The position numbers and the translations under genes are program-made. The notes beneath the pieces were generated by a model. The model ran no database searches, was not told the origin of the DNA, and saw only the letters and a list, made by a program, of their open reading frames with translations. From contig NW_003314290.1 of the NCBI RefSeq assembly GCF_000143415.4, forward strand, positions 1,788,454 through 1,852,453: a stretch of DNA of 64,000 bases. The letters are read 5' to 3'. Below are positions 40,025-50,000 of this stretch, one piece after another. Each line of letters begins with the position of its first letter. The first letter of the stretch is position 1. The stretch is from Selaginella moellendorffii (Eukaryota > Streptophyta > Lycopodiopsida > Selaginellales > Selaginellaceae).

Positions 40025-40432
40025 ATGGCAGTACAATGGATGCTCGTCACTGGCTCGATCTGGGGCACCACGAATGCGCTGATGAAGCGAGGGACCTCCG
40101 CGCTGGATCGCCGAAATCGACAGCTCGGCGCGCGTCCATCGGGTGGTGATTCGTGGCTAGGCGCGGTTGTAAGAGATTGGATCCTCCTCCTGTGCACTTG
40201 GGAGTATAGCTTGCCCCTGGCGATCAATCTCTCGGCCTCTCTCGTGTTCTTCGCCAAGCTCTCCGAGAGTCCTCTCTCCCTGGCAGTGCCCATCACCAAT
40301 GCCACCACATTCGCCGCGACCGCTGTGGCCGGGAGCGCGCTAGGCGAGCGCCTCCGGCTCAAGCAGACCGCGCTGGGATTGCTTCTCATCGTCACAGGGA
40401 TCTGGCTGTGCTGCCACAGCGCTAGAGATTAG
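40025..40432 (+). CDS. TMEM234-like small membrane protein (UPF0546, EamA-like half)
   Basis: Single exon, 135 residues, starting MAVQWMLVTGSIWGTTNALM. Four hydrophobic segments are visible: about 1-20, 55-80, 85-108 (SPLSLAVPITNATTFAATAV) and 115-132. WGTTNALMKRG and SLAVPITNATTFAATA match the TMEM234 family, which resembles half of a drug/metabolite transporter. Exact role unknown. The 3' end overlaps the convergent PPR gene by 11 bp. Confidence 0.82.
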   Translation: MAVQWMLVTGSIWGTTNALMKRGTSALDRRNRQLGARPSGGDSWLGAVVRDWILLLCTWEYSLPLAINLSASLVFFAKLSESPLSLAVPITNATTFAATAVAGSALGERLRLKQTALGLLLIVTGIWLCCHSARD

Positions 40433-42164
40433 CCATCAGCTGGTAAGAAGTAGCGATCTTACTGTCGATCTCCAGGCACTTCTCGAAAGACAGCCTTCCA
40501 AGGCTTGGGTTCTTCCACTTGGAGCACCAAGTCAGTATCGTCGTCCAAGTCACTGCTGTCGGTTTGAAAGGCATCGTTCTTGCGAAGTTCATGGCCTCGT
40601 CCAGATGGTTTGTCCTGCCAAGAAGATCGATCACGGCGTGGTAATGCTCGATCTCGGGAGACACTCCATACCTCCTTTGCATCCCGTGGAAGATTTGCTT
40701 CCCTTGGGTGACCAGCCCGGCATGGCTGGAGGCCGTGAGCAAGCACAAGAGGGTGACACCATCTATGCTCAAGCCATTGTCCAGCATGTCGTGGAAGATC
40801 TGGAAGATCTTTGTGGAGCCATCCTTTCCCTGGCGGCACAGTCCTGCCATGAGCGACGTGTGAGCGACAGCGTCCGGTGAAAGGAGCGACAGGAATACCT
40901 TCTCGGCGTTGTGAGCGCTGCCGCATTTTCCATACACGTCCACCAGCGCGTTTGCTACGAGCTCTCCATGCTCCAAGCCATGCCTGCAAATCTCGCCGTG
41001 AATCACTTTCGCCAGCCGCGAAGCCACAGCCTTACCACAAACTTTGAGAAGAGCGACGTAGGTTCGAGCGTCCGGAGCACAGCCATGGCTACGCATCCGG
41101 ACATAGATCTCCAGAGCCTGTTCTTCGTTGCCGCTGGAGTCCGCGTGGGCGAGGATAAGCGCCGTCCACAGCACCACGTCGTCGAAGAAACGGGCTCTCT
41201 CGAAAACCACGCGAGAATCGTCCAGGCTCCCACACTTCGCATACAAATCGACCAAGGAGCTCGTCACGTACCTGTCTTGGCAGCCACTCTTCACGCAAAG
41301 AGAATGCAAAGCCATAACTTTCTCCAAAGCCACCACCTTGCTCATTCCATCGTCCAGCTCGAGAGGATTTTCCCTTTCTTCCGCGGCAAGAGCAGCGATG
41401 GCTTTCACTGCGGCAAGAAAAGTCCGGGGATTTGGAGAGCATCCCTGGCGCTGCATGAGCTCGAAGAGCTGCAAGGCCATCTCTCCCTGCGAATTCTCTG
41501 CAAATCCCAGTATCAGCGACGTCCAAGAGACCACATCCTTGTAAGCCATGCCGGAGAATACCTTGCTTGCGTCAACCAAGCTTCCACACCGCGCGTAAGC
41601 GTCCAGAAGCGCGTTTGCGACGAAGATGTCCACTCCACAGCCAGTTTGATCGATCACAGCGTGGAGAGCCACGACGCTCTCCAGCGCTTTGATCTTCACG
41701 AGCTCGTCACCGAGAGCTTGCATCGCTTCTTTCGCTGCAAGACGAGAGCAAGCTTTTAGAACAGCGACGAAAGTCCGGCCATTCGGCTGGCAGTCTCCTC
41801 CAGCTCTAGCCATGGCGGCAAACAAATCTAAAGCTAGGAGCTCCTCCTTGTTCTCTACATACCCTTGGATGAGCGCTGTCCAAGAAACCACGCTGTGGCA
41901 CGGCATGGCGTCGAAGATCCGGCGCGCCTCCCTCACGCTGCCACATTTGGCGTACATGCTCACCAGGCTGCTCGCCACGAATGGATTCGCAGCGGCGCCG
42001 CTATCGACAACCTGGCTATGGATGGATCTTCCCCGCTCCAGATCCCTCGCCATGGCGCACAGCTTGAGCGCCGCGAGGAGATTCGACGTCGCCGTCCTTT
42101 GCTGGAAGGGCGGCGCTGCGCCAGCGGCATCGAATCGAGCTGCCAAGGAATTGCCTGGCGCCAT
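40422..42164 (-). CDS. Pentatricopeptide repeat (PPR) protein, PLS-type, 580 residues
   Basis: This is an organelle RNA-processing factor of the plant PLS subfamily; the target RNA is unknown. Intronless from the ATG at 42164 (MAPGNSLAARFDAAGAAPPF). Repeats start near residue 60 and run to about 530, with typical text VASSLVSMYAKCGSVREARR, HSVVSWTALIQGYVEN, SLVDASKVFSGMAYKDVVSW and AVIDLLGRTNHLDEAMNFAR. A short E-like end (TAVTWTTILTWCSKWKNPSL) is present but no DYW domain. The first residues are rich in Ala and Arg and may be an organelle targeting peptide. It starts 47 bp from the divergent R3HCC1L-like gene and overlaps the stop of the TMEM234-like gene. Confidence 0.93.
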   Translation of the reverse strand: MAPGNSLAARFDAAGAAPPFQQRTATSNLLAALKLCAMARDLERGRSIHSQVVDSGAAANPFVASSLVSMYAKCGSVREARRIFDAMPCHSVVSWTALIQGYVENKEELLALDLFAAMARAGGDCQPNGRTFVAVLKACSRLAAKEAMQALGDELVKIKALESVVALHAVIDQTGCGVDIFVANALLDAYARCGSLVDASKVFSGMAYKDVVSWTSLILGFAENSQGEMALQLFELMQRQGCSPNPRTFLAAVKAIAALAAEERENPLELDDGMSKVVALEKVMALHSLCVKSGCQDRYVTSSLVDLYAKCGSLDDSRVVFERARFFDDVVLWTALILAHADSSGNEEQALEIYVRMRSHGCAPDARTYVALLKVCGKAVASRLAKVIHGEICRHGLEHGELVANALVDVYGKCGSAHNAEKVFLSLLSPDAVAHTSLMAGLCRQGKDGSTKIFQIFHDMLDNGLSIDGVTLLCLLTASSHAGLVTQGKQIFHGMQRRYGVSPEIEHYHAVIDLLGRTNHLDEAMNFARTMPFKPTAVTWTTILTWCSKWKNPSLGRLSFEKCLEIDSKIATSYQLMANL

Positions 42165-42211
42165 TGAAATATTTTTTTGGCGCTTCTCTCAAGAACCCTA
42201 AAATCTCAGCT
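42165..42211. promoter_or_regulatory. 47 bp shared start region of PPR580 and the R3HCC1L-like gene
   Basis: Two start codons point away from each other with 47 bp between them. The gap contains AACCCTAAAA, a telo-box-like word frequent in plant housekeeping and ribosomal promoters. Copies of this region travel with the R3HCC1L fragments at 19.2, 27.4 and 31.87 kb. Confidence 0.6.
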
Positions 42212-43565
42212 ATGGTGAAGAACTGGTCGGAGCGCGTGGAGGAGCTGCTGGACGAGGGCAACAGCGATGGCGCTGCGCAGTTCTTGCAGGGCGTCGTGGA
42301 CGAGATGCAGAGCTTGCAAGGCGCGGACGCGAATCTCTCACTGGCTGCGGCTATGGAGGATCTGGGGGCGCTGTACGAGCGGCAGGGCTTGTCGATCAAG
42401 GCGGATTCGCTGCGCAGCTCCGCCATTGTCATCCGGCACAAATTAAACGCGTAAGTAGCATGAATTCTCTCTTTTCTCGGATGATTCTAAGAATTTCTCT
42501 GCAGAAGAAGCGATGCTCCAAGCATAGGCAAGGAAGACGACGAAGAAGAAGGTACTAGGTAGACTTCCAAATCAAACTTGGAGAGAATGGCGGAGACCTG
42601 AAAGCTTGCTTTGCGTCACAGAGTGGGAGAAAGCCGTTCACGACATCCCTGGCAGCTCATCAAATCCACCACCATCGCGGAGAGCTCCATCGCCTCCTCG
42701 ATTCTCCCAACTTTCTTTGAGCGATCCAACTCCCAAGCGTCGGTCCAACTCCAGAGAAAACGCGAGAGAAGCCGAGGAAGAGGCCGAGGACGTAGCTCCC
42801 AAGCAGCGTGGACGCGGGGCATTTACTTACGGAAGAGAAAGAGATGGATTCCACAGCGACCATACGACCGCCATGGACGATGAAACTCACGAGGAGCTCA
42901 CTACATCTTCTGACGACATCGATGGAAAGTCCCGTAAGTTCGTCTCTCTTTGGATGATCAAAGGTGGAAGTTCTTAGCATTCTTTTGTTTTTTTGTAGTT
43001 GTTTATGGAGCTAGCCATGTTTTGGTTCTCGGTGGCTTTCCTCCCAAGACAACCACTCGAGATTTGGAGCAGGTTGTCATGCCTTACGCGAGCCGCGGCG
43101 TGGTGATTCGCTGGGTAAATGACACCACTGCCTTGGCTGTTTTTCGCAATCCAACAATCGGTTTGTGTGAGTCATTGTCTAGATCTCTCACTGATTTTCT
43201 TCTTTCCTTGCGCAGCACGAGAGGCACTCGCAACAATCCGCCACCCAAAGTACGTGCTCAAAACTTACGACGATTCAACTGAAGTTCACGGCCTTGTCAC
43301 CGAGAGAGGTATACAGTTTTCTTTCTCTGGTTTCAAGCTTTCTACTCTTTGTGCAGACTTGGAGCCTCCGACGACGAGGCCAGCGACATCCGCCCGAGCT
43401 GCTCAGCGCATGATCGTCGGAGCTCTCACAAACCAAGGCATCGTTCGCGGAGCACAGACCAGGGTGAGATTCACGGCCCAGGAGCTGCAAAAGCAAGAGG
43501 AGGAGCGCAAGCAGCGCTTGCTGGCCAGAGAGAAGCTGCGAGAAGAAGCCTGGGGAGGCGATTGA
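42212..43565 (+). CDS. R3HCC1L-like coiled-coil protein with RRM-like fold (parent of the shuffled copies)
   Basis: Six exons: 42212-42450, 42505-42551, 42622-42933, 42999-43160, 43216-43308, 43357-43565; all join in frame with GT-AG introns of about 48-70 bp. The N-terminal helical part (MVKNWSERVEELLDEGNSDG ... DLGALYERQGLSIKADSL) resembles plant coiled-coil proteins annotated R3HCC1L-like. Exon 3 is acidic/Ser-rich (EEEAEDVAPKQRGRGAFTYG). Exons 4-5 carry an RRM-like domain (HVLVLGGFPPKTTTRDLEQV, VIRWVNDTTALAVF). The last exon ends in a charged helix (QKQEEERKQRLLAREKLREE). Molecular role unknown; the name rests on remembered similarity. It is probably the source of the R3HCC1L fragments at 17.5, 18.3, 27.4, 30.8, 35.4 and 55.9 kb. 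Confidence 0.75.
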
Positions 43566-43609
43566 TTCACACATACAGCACTAATCTACATCTCTTCACT
43601 TCTCAAGCC

Positions 43610-43785
43610 TGCTGAGAGTCGAAGGAATAGACCCCAAGTCTTCTCGACTTCCAACGCTGCTAATAACAACGCTGATCTCTGGTAAGCCTTGGATCTCTGG
43701 GACGGCTTGGTTGGATACGTCATGTTGATCCCATAAAGACGAGTAGAAACTCTCCTTTTTTGGACGAGGATCTGGCAATAGAAGG
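43610..43785 (-). pseudogene. Cysteine protease 3' fragment, convergent with the R3HCC1L-like gene
   Basis: The minus strand resembles the end of the papain-like gene at 55.7-55.86 kb (FYSSLWDQHDVSNQAVPEIQ reads in a shifted frame), including the shared TTCCAACGCTGCTAATA word. The gene pair therefore ends tail to tail here as at 55.9 kb. Confidence 0.6.
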
Positions 43786-43789
43786 TCCT

Positions 43790-44730
43790 GTGACGTAACG
43801 ATAGTGTCTACTTTCAGGAGTCTTCTCTACAATCAAGGAGCTCTGCTGGATTGCTTTTTTCTGTTTTGATGGCTTACATGGTGTTGCTGGCGCATACGCT
43901 GCAAAACTCTTTATCCACGAGCTGTCAGCAAACTAGAGCTCCTTCTGTAACTAACTACATCCACAAGGTTTGTGTTCTATGCTGTTCTATGCTCTTAACG
44001 TTTTCTTTTTTCAATTCTTGGTATGATCTCAAGGTAATTTTCTGGCTTGTTTGATTTTTTGGTTTTATTTTGTTAGGATCCTACATGGAAACCTACATAG
44101 CAATGTGGAGACCTACATGGAGGAGGCATGGAAGCTCTCCCAGAAATGAAAGCTTTGGGGGAGCTTCAAAAGAGAGCAAAGTTGACAAGAGAGAGAGAGT
44201 AAAAGGTTTTTGATAAAGTGGAGCATTCCCTGGACATTTATTTCTTCAAAGTGTTGGAGTTTTCCTTACTTTAATATGACAGAGCTAAATTTAAGATCAA
44301 GAAAGATTAAAGTAGCATTGCAGTTTCACAAGCAAAAACTGCTCAAAGCGTCACTAGAAGAAGAAACTTGATTGAAAATCAATTTTTTGGTGGAAGAGGG
44401 ACATGTATGTTTTTTTTGGGGTCATTGGCATTAGACCAGGGTTTCTTGCAAGCATGGAAAGAATCACCCCAATTTAAAGATCACTAAAAAGGAGTGCATT
44501 GGAGAGAGGGAAATGGAACCATTTAATATTATGTGTGATAGAATTGGCACCAAATAATGTAGGTACCATTTGTGCTAAGAGATACAATTATTGAGCTTTG
44601 CATTTGATTTTGCCGTTATTATAGCAATATTTTTTATAATCCTATATAAAATATTAAATTAATTTTTTTAATAGCTACTCATGAAAAGGAGGGGCAACTT
44701 CCTGGTGGACTCTGTAGTGTATTGTCTAGG
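43790..44730. other. AT-rich region, no gene seen
   Basis: About 0.9 kb with frequent stops in all frames, a GGTGGAAGAGGGACATG-type unique sequence and long T runs. No domain, repeat border or RNA gene was recognised. Confidence 0.5.
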
Positions 44731-45587
44731 ATAGAGGCAATGGCATTACATGGCCTTCTGCACCATTGTGGAAATGGCACTTCAAAGGCTAGACTATAGG
44801 ATCCAGCATGTATTCGGTCATGCATGCGAGCAGGGCAAAGTGTCGGGTATCAGCAGAATCACGATGGAGGCCATCGTCCACGAGAAGCCCACGTCCTATG
44901 AAGAGCAATATGAAGGTATTTGGGACAATGACCTCACTTACACCAATGTTCGCCTTTGTGTCAATGGCTACAAGAGGGCACCAACAACGATCGAAGCAGT
45001 CCAGGAAGAGCTCCAGCAACAGTAGAAACAGCAGCAGCCACAAGAGATGCCATTGTTTAGCCGATGTCTGATCAAGTACATGAGGTTAGGCATGATACCC
45101 CGTGAGATTCGAGGGCATGGCCCGGGATTGAGAAATTTTTAACAGGAGATGGTCTCATGGGTGGAGCGGGACCTGTTCAGCAGTGGATGATCGCTGGAGA
45201 TGCAAGTGCAGTTGGTGTTTGATGCGTGGATGCTAGCGCATGAGTGGGAGTTGGTGATAAGGAGTTTCGACAAGTCTAAGTCATTGGATAGATTGCTGCG
45301 GATGGACACAGACTACTCACTTGATGTTGAATTCAATGACGGGATGAGTCAAGAGGATTTTGATCAAGAGACTTATGATGAACTTGTTGAGGACCTGGAA
45401 GCTGCAAAGATGGTGGCACAGAATGGTGGCTTTGACAAGATTTGGGCCTGGCCAAGGAACACATGCATAGATCTCTTCAACTTTCAAATGGGGGGTGTGG
45501 AGGAGATCTATAAGGAATCGACTCCCCGAGGTGTTGAAGGCTAAAAGACCCCCAAAGGCATAACCAAAATGATAAAGAGTTCATTGG

Positions 45588-45845
45588 ATGAGACTGAGTC
45601 CGAGATCAAGTCCGAGACTAACTCTAAGACCGAGTTCGAAACTAAGTCCGAGAACAAGTTCGAGACTAAGTCCGAGACCAAGTTTGAGACTGAATCTGAG
45701 ATCCAATATCGAGTCTGAGACCAAGTCCAAGATCGAGTACAAAACAAAGTCCGAAGTCGGGTCAGATATCAAGTCCAAAATTAAGTCCAAGACTGAGTCC
45801 AAAGCCAAGTTCGAGATCGAGTCCGAAACCAAGTCTGAATACTAA
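45588..45845 (+). repeat. Minisatellite, about 12 bp unit (AAGTCCGAGACC-like)
   Basis: About 20 imperfect units such as AAGTCCGAGACTAA, AAGTTCGAGACTAAG and AAGTCCGAGACCAAG run through the 5' part of the LTR-like insert. Long open frames on both strands here only reflect the period being a multiple of three. Confidence 0.85.
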
Positions 45846-45884
45846 TATAGGTCGTGGGGTGAAAGCCCAAAGCGTGTGTCTCCT

Positions 45885-45901
45885 GGGGGGGGGGGGGGGG
45901 G
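45885..45901 (+). repeat. Run of 17 G
   Basis: An uninterrupted G homopolymer inside the LTR-like insert. Its length may be unreliable in any assembly. Confidence 0.9.
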
Positions 45902-46740
45902 CTGCAAGGGGTTCCAAAAGTATAGTAGGGATAGTGAGGTTCAAGAACTAATCTTGAAAGAACTCTCCAATGGTGCTTCCAAACTAACTTGAGGTTGAGA
46001 CTGGGGCTGAGGGGCCTTGGGTGGGAGTGAGCATGGACTCGGGTGGTGCTGAAAGGGCCACCCAAAGAAGTGCTCAAAAGTAACTCCCACTCCCATAAAG
46101 GAAACCGATTGTAGTGCTCTCAACTCATGGGGAGTTGTGCCCCACTTGAGTACCTTGGGGCTCATTAGTCTTCATCTTTTCTAAGGGCTTGGGCCTTTTC
46201 TTTGGGATGGAAATGGGGGGGTAAAGGTACTTATATTAGGCCGTTAGGCCCTAGTGTTTCCCTTTGACGTCCCGAAGTTAGTGTTGCACCCAAGGCTTAG
46301 GAATTAAAGGTCCCATGATTGTACTAAGGGATGTTAGGAACCTAGAGGTTTGGTGTGCTTGATTGCTTGTACATGTAGGGAAGGTAGCCGAATATTAAAT
46401 CTAATCTAACCTGGGGAGGGGGATTGGGAGAGATTTTGGAATCTATGGATGGATAATTAATGCTTCGTTGCTCATGTAGGGAATAGCTGAAACCAAATAA
46501 AACTAAATAGGAGTTGATATAATAAATAGAAACCTTGGCGAGGGAACTTAGTTAAAGCTAAGGCAATATTGGTTGAATAGACGAGGTAAATTGGCAAATT
46601 AGAAAGGAAAAATTTGTGGCTTACAAGATCATCAAATGGTATAATGAGCTCAAATTCAAACCCAACAGAAACGATGAATACAACAACAATATTGAGGATA
46701 ACTTCAAACTGGGTGAGCACTCAAATAGGTAGCAAGTGAA

Positions 46741-47570
46741 ATACAAAATGACCAAAAGAAGTCTGCGACCTCTCAGAAAAAGCTCAAGCTCTGATCCTAG
46801 CAAGGAAGAATAAAAAGTATTGAGATTCTTGTTAAAGTTAAATCCAATGCTGTAAGTCACAACAGTCAATAAGGTCCACTTTATTCAATTCTAGGGTCTC
46901 TCACTAAGCTGGCAAAAGACAAAGACAATTTCCTAGGAGCAAGTGCCACCCTCCATTCTCTTACTTTCTTTACGAGTGTTGAGGATTTCCTCACTGGAGC
47001 TGGAGCACCTTTTCTATCTAATGTATATGCTGTTTTGATAGAAAGATAGACTAATGATGCAACAATAGTGGTTGATGGATGCTAGAATTGGCCACTCCAG
47101 TTCTCTCCTTTGTTTTGAGGGATTCAGGTCAGCTTCAATGATCATCTCACGAGTCGCTAACATTTGGAATGATGTTAGCACGAATCATTCATTCACTTCT
47201 ATTACTTCCTTCTTTTCTTGTAGATGCAAAAATCCAGTTGCATTCTTCTCAAGTCGTGATGGGTCATATGGCATCGGCTACAAAACGCTTAGAAGACGAA
47301 AAGTTTTGTGACGAACCAGTGAAGTATAAACGCATTGCTCGTCTTAAGTTCCAACTTTCTGAGCTACAGATCCAGAAGGATGTGAGAAATCTTCACAGTA
47401 CAGCGCCAAACGCGAGCGATTCCAGAAAAAAACCTCTGCTCCTTGCTTGGTCTCACCGGCACTTGGCGTGAAACCTTTCGCAACGATGAAAGATTTCAAC
47501 TATGCCCAAACATAAAATGCCACTCAGTTCTTCACCACTTTATTTTTTACTCTATGCATGGGTTTAGGTT
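46741..47570. other. Decayed region with a CXE 3' remnant, no intact gene
   Basis: 46868-46960 (GTCCACTTTATTCAATTCTA, then AAGACAAAGACAATTTCCTA) resembles the 3' end and flank of the module CXE genes, inverted as expected. 47169-47471 has a 100-codon open frame that I cannot assign. It may be part of an unrecognised leader or remnant upstream of the TGD3-like gene. Confidence 0.4.
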
Positions 47571-49056
47571 ATGGCTGGAGTAGCAGCACCGGCATGGAGC
47601 GCGACGCTTTGGCCTCCGCAGCCTCGATGCAGCTCCCAAAAATCTCTGGCCCGGTCTTGCTTCTGTGCCGCCAGCGACGAATCGACATCGACCCTCAAGA
47701 ATGTGAGTCATCCTTTCGATTGTCCGGCAGGCACTGTGAAATGCGATCGATCTTTCTTTGTTTTAGGACTTTCGGCTGAGGACCTCAAGACAGGAGGATG
47801 ACTCCGATGTTCTAATCGAATGCCGCGACGTCTACAAATCCTTTGGCGAGAAGCACATCCTCAAAGGAGCCAGTTTCAAGGTGTGGATTGAGCAGCATAA
47901 CGACTGTCACTCTCTAAATCCTTTTCTTTTTGTGCAGGTCCGCCATGGTGAGGCTGTGGGAATTATTGGACCTTCTGGAACAGGAAAGTCCACGATTTTG
48001 AAGATTATGGCTGGACTTCTTGTTCCTGACAAGGTTTCATCCGTTTTTTTTTTTTTTTGTATTTCTGATTTGCTCTTCCTCGATGTTCTTCAGGGAGAAG
48101 TTTTCATCCGAGGAGTAAGACGGGATGGATTAATCAGTGACCAAGATGTTTCCGGATTGCGAATAGGACTGGTAACATACTGAACTACGTCTTTACCGCC
48201 CGTGTATTATCGGCTTACGAGCTTTGCAGGTTTTTCAAAGCGCAGCGCTGTTTGATTCGCTCACAGTTCGAGAAAATGTCGGATTTATGCTGTAAGAAGC
48301 TGTGGTCGTTCTCTGTTTTCTATCCGAGTACTTGACTTGATTGTTTTGGGCAGCTATGAGCGGCAAAGTCTTCCCAAGGAGAGAATCAACGAGCTAGTAA
48401 GGGACAGTTTGGCGTCAGTCGGGCTCAAGGTGCTAAATCCTTTTTTACGTTATTGCAGTGTTTGATGTGTGTTTGCTTGTTCAGGGAGTTGAAGAAAGGT
48501 TACCAGCCGAGCTCTCTGGAGGAATGAAAAAACGGGTGGCGTTAGCTCGCGCTATAATTTCAGACGAACGCGAGGAAACGAATGAACCCGAGGTTAGTTT
48601 TTTGCTAGCATGATATTCGTAGATCAGAATTCTCCTTCACAGGTTGTCATGTATGACGAACCAACTGCTGGACTCGATCCCATTGCTTCGACTGTTGTCG
48701 AGGATCTTATTCGGTCAGTACACATCAAAGGGCGTGATGCAAGAGGAAAACCTGGACAGATTACGTCTTACGTTGTTGTGACACATCAGCATAGCACGAT
48801 ACGACGCGCTGTGGACAGGTGATTTTTTTCTCGTTTCCACTTAGCTTGGACGATGACTAATGCTCGGTGTTTTAGACTACTTTTCTTGCACGATGGTAAA
48901 ATCGTATGGGAAGGGGAGACTTCCAAGTTCGGTAATACTTCCAATCCTATAGTTCGTCAGGTTCGTGTCGATTATTTTGGTCGTTGATTGAGTGAGATGG
49001 CCTTGTTTGTGTTACAGTTCGCAGAAGGCAGCTTAAATGGCCCAATTCAGTATTGA
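47571..49056 (+). CDS. TGD3: TGD3-like plastid ABC transporter ATPase (ABCI13)
   Basis: This is the ATPase subunit of the TGD1-2-3 complex that moves ER-derived lipid across the inner plastid envelope; the role is known for the family. The ATG is at 47571, and the first 45 or so residues (MAGVAAPAWSATLWPPQPRC, Ser/Arg-rich) look like a plastid transit peptide. The core starts VLIECRDVYKSFGEKHILKG. Walker A is GPSGTGKST, the Q-loop is in VFQSAALFDSLTVREN, the signature is LSGGMKKRVALARA, Walker B is VVMYDEPTAGLDP and the H-loop is in VVTHQHSTIRRAVDR. It ends QFAEGSLNGPIQY at 49056. There are about nine exons with introns of about 50-80 bp; all joins checked keep the frame. PPR-derived DNA begins right after the stop. 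Confidence 0.94.
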
Positions 49057-50000
49057 TTGGTTTCAATCCTTCCAGAAATAAAGTTCTTCGTCACACGTCC
49101 ACGGGCAGGCTCATTCCTGGAGGCTTCCTCACGCCACAAAGCAGCGACTTGTTCTCGGTTACCGCAGCAGTGGAAGATGGTTTCGAAGGAAAGGGAAGAA
49201 AGGAGTGGCTTTGAAAGCCTCGACTGCTGAATGCCAGCAGACTGCCGAGACCATTACGTTGGACGGTAGACGACTTCGTACAGACAGCGCAGAGAAAGGC
49301 ATGGTTTTAATCATCTCCTCGGCCTTGGACAACCGGCCAGCTCGTCCGAATCGCATAGAATGCTTCTTTTTGTGCTGGACGCCGTGATCAACGACCATCG
49401 ACGTGAAGTAGTCCCGGCTCTTGTCCAGGCAGCCGCCATGGCTGCAAGCACCGTGGACAATCGCGATGCTGATCTCGTTTGGCCTGCTACCGTCCAGCAG
49501 CATGCAGTGGAACGTTTCGATGGCTAGCTGAAACTCTCGAGTAAGCACAGGTCCAAGCACAGGACGCTCGGGCATCTCCAGGAAGAGGGACACTGCTCGG
49601 TCGACGTCCATCCCGAGAGCATACGCTTGCAGGAGAGCGGCCCAGGGTCCAGGAGACGATGTTCTTTCCGGCATGCTGTCAAACACTGCTCGAGCCTCGG
49701 ACAAAAGTTTGTGCTGCGATCATGGCTGTCAAGGAACAACGCTGTGCTGCGGCATTCTCGACATCACTGGGTGTTGCCGCCGCCGCTGCTGCTGCGTCGA
49801 TCATCGTGTTCGAGGAAACTACATTCCTCCGCGGCAGACTCAGTGTCAATGGCAGTGGAGGGAACCAGGCCGTGCTCGGGCATCTTGGCGGCTCCGGCCT
49901 GCCCGAGAGCCACCATGGTCGCCGTCCACAACACGACGTTTTCCTCGAGAGTTTTCGAAGGTAAACATGGGTTCCTCCAAGAGCTTTCGTGGAGTGGGGT
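49057..50000 (-). pseudogene. PPR pseudogene, partial tandem copy of the downstream PPR gene
   Basis: Minus strand, homologous to the 3' two thirds of the gene at 50356-52149: EARAVFDSMPERTSSPGPWA, LLQAYALGMDVDRAVSLFLE, PNEISIAIVHGACSHGGCLD, and LSKAEEMIKTMPF. Small deletions disrupt the repeats (for example after PERPVLGPVL), and the C-terminal part is shifted (VMVSAVCWHSAVEAF). The 3' end matches the intact gene's 3' flank from the base after the TGD3 stop codon. The 5' half is missing. Confidence 0.85.

Larger units (their letters stand above)
45504..46630. mobile_element. Probable solo LTR (about 1.12 kb) with 5 bp target duplication
   Basis: The insert 45509-46625 begins TATAAGGAATCG and ends TTTGTGGCTTACA. 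AGATC flanks it on both sides (45504-45508 and 46626-46630). Removing the insert and one AGATC restores an uninterrupted reading of copy F (VEEIIKWYNEL), matching VEELIKRYGEL in copy B. The ends TA...CA are not the usual TG...CA but belong to the known non-canonical LTR ends. No coding region is visible inside; the insert includes a minisatellite and a G run. Confidence 0.72.
44735..46740 (+). pseudogene. Unknown gene family, copy F (diverged, split by an LTR-like insert)
   Basis: The most diverged copy: FCTIVEMALQRLDYRIQHVF, GIWDNDLTYTNVRLCVNGYK, then a stop within the Gln run (45024) and further stops near 45140 and 45190. Homology continues through LVFDAWMLAHEWE and RNTCIDLFNFQMGGVEE (to 45508), is interrupted by 1.1 kb, and resumes exactly at 46631 with IKWYNELKFKPNRNDEYNNN. 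The N-terminal codons are missing. It is older than copies A-E judging by divergence. Confidence 0.75.

Noticed and set aside
43790-44730. A gene in the AT-rich stretch after the R3HCC1L-like gene
   Set aside because: Only a 67-codon frame (43851-44054) is open, with no homology or splice-consistent partner.
45581-45845. Two 80-codon open frames on opposite strands (SETKSE-like and LDLISD-like)
   Set aside because: Both come from a 12 bp minisatellite whose period is divisible by three.
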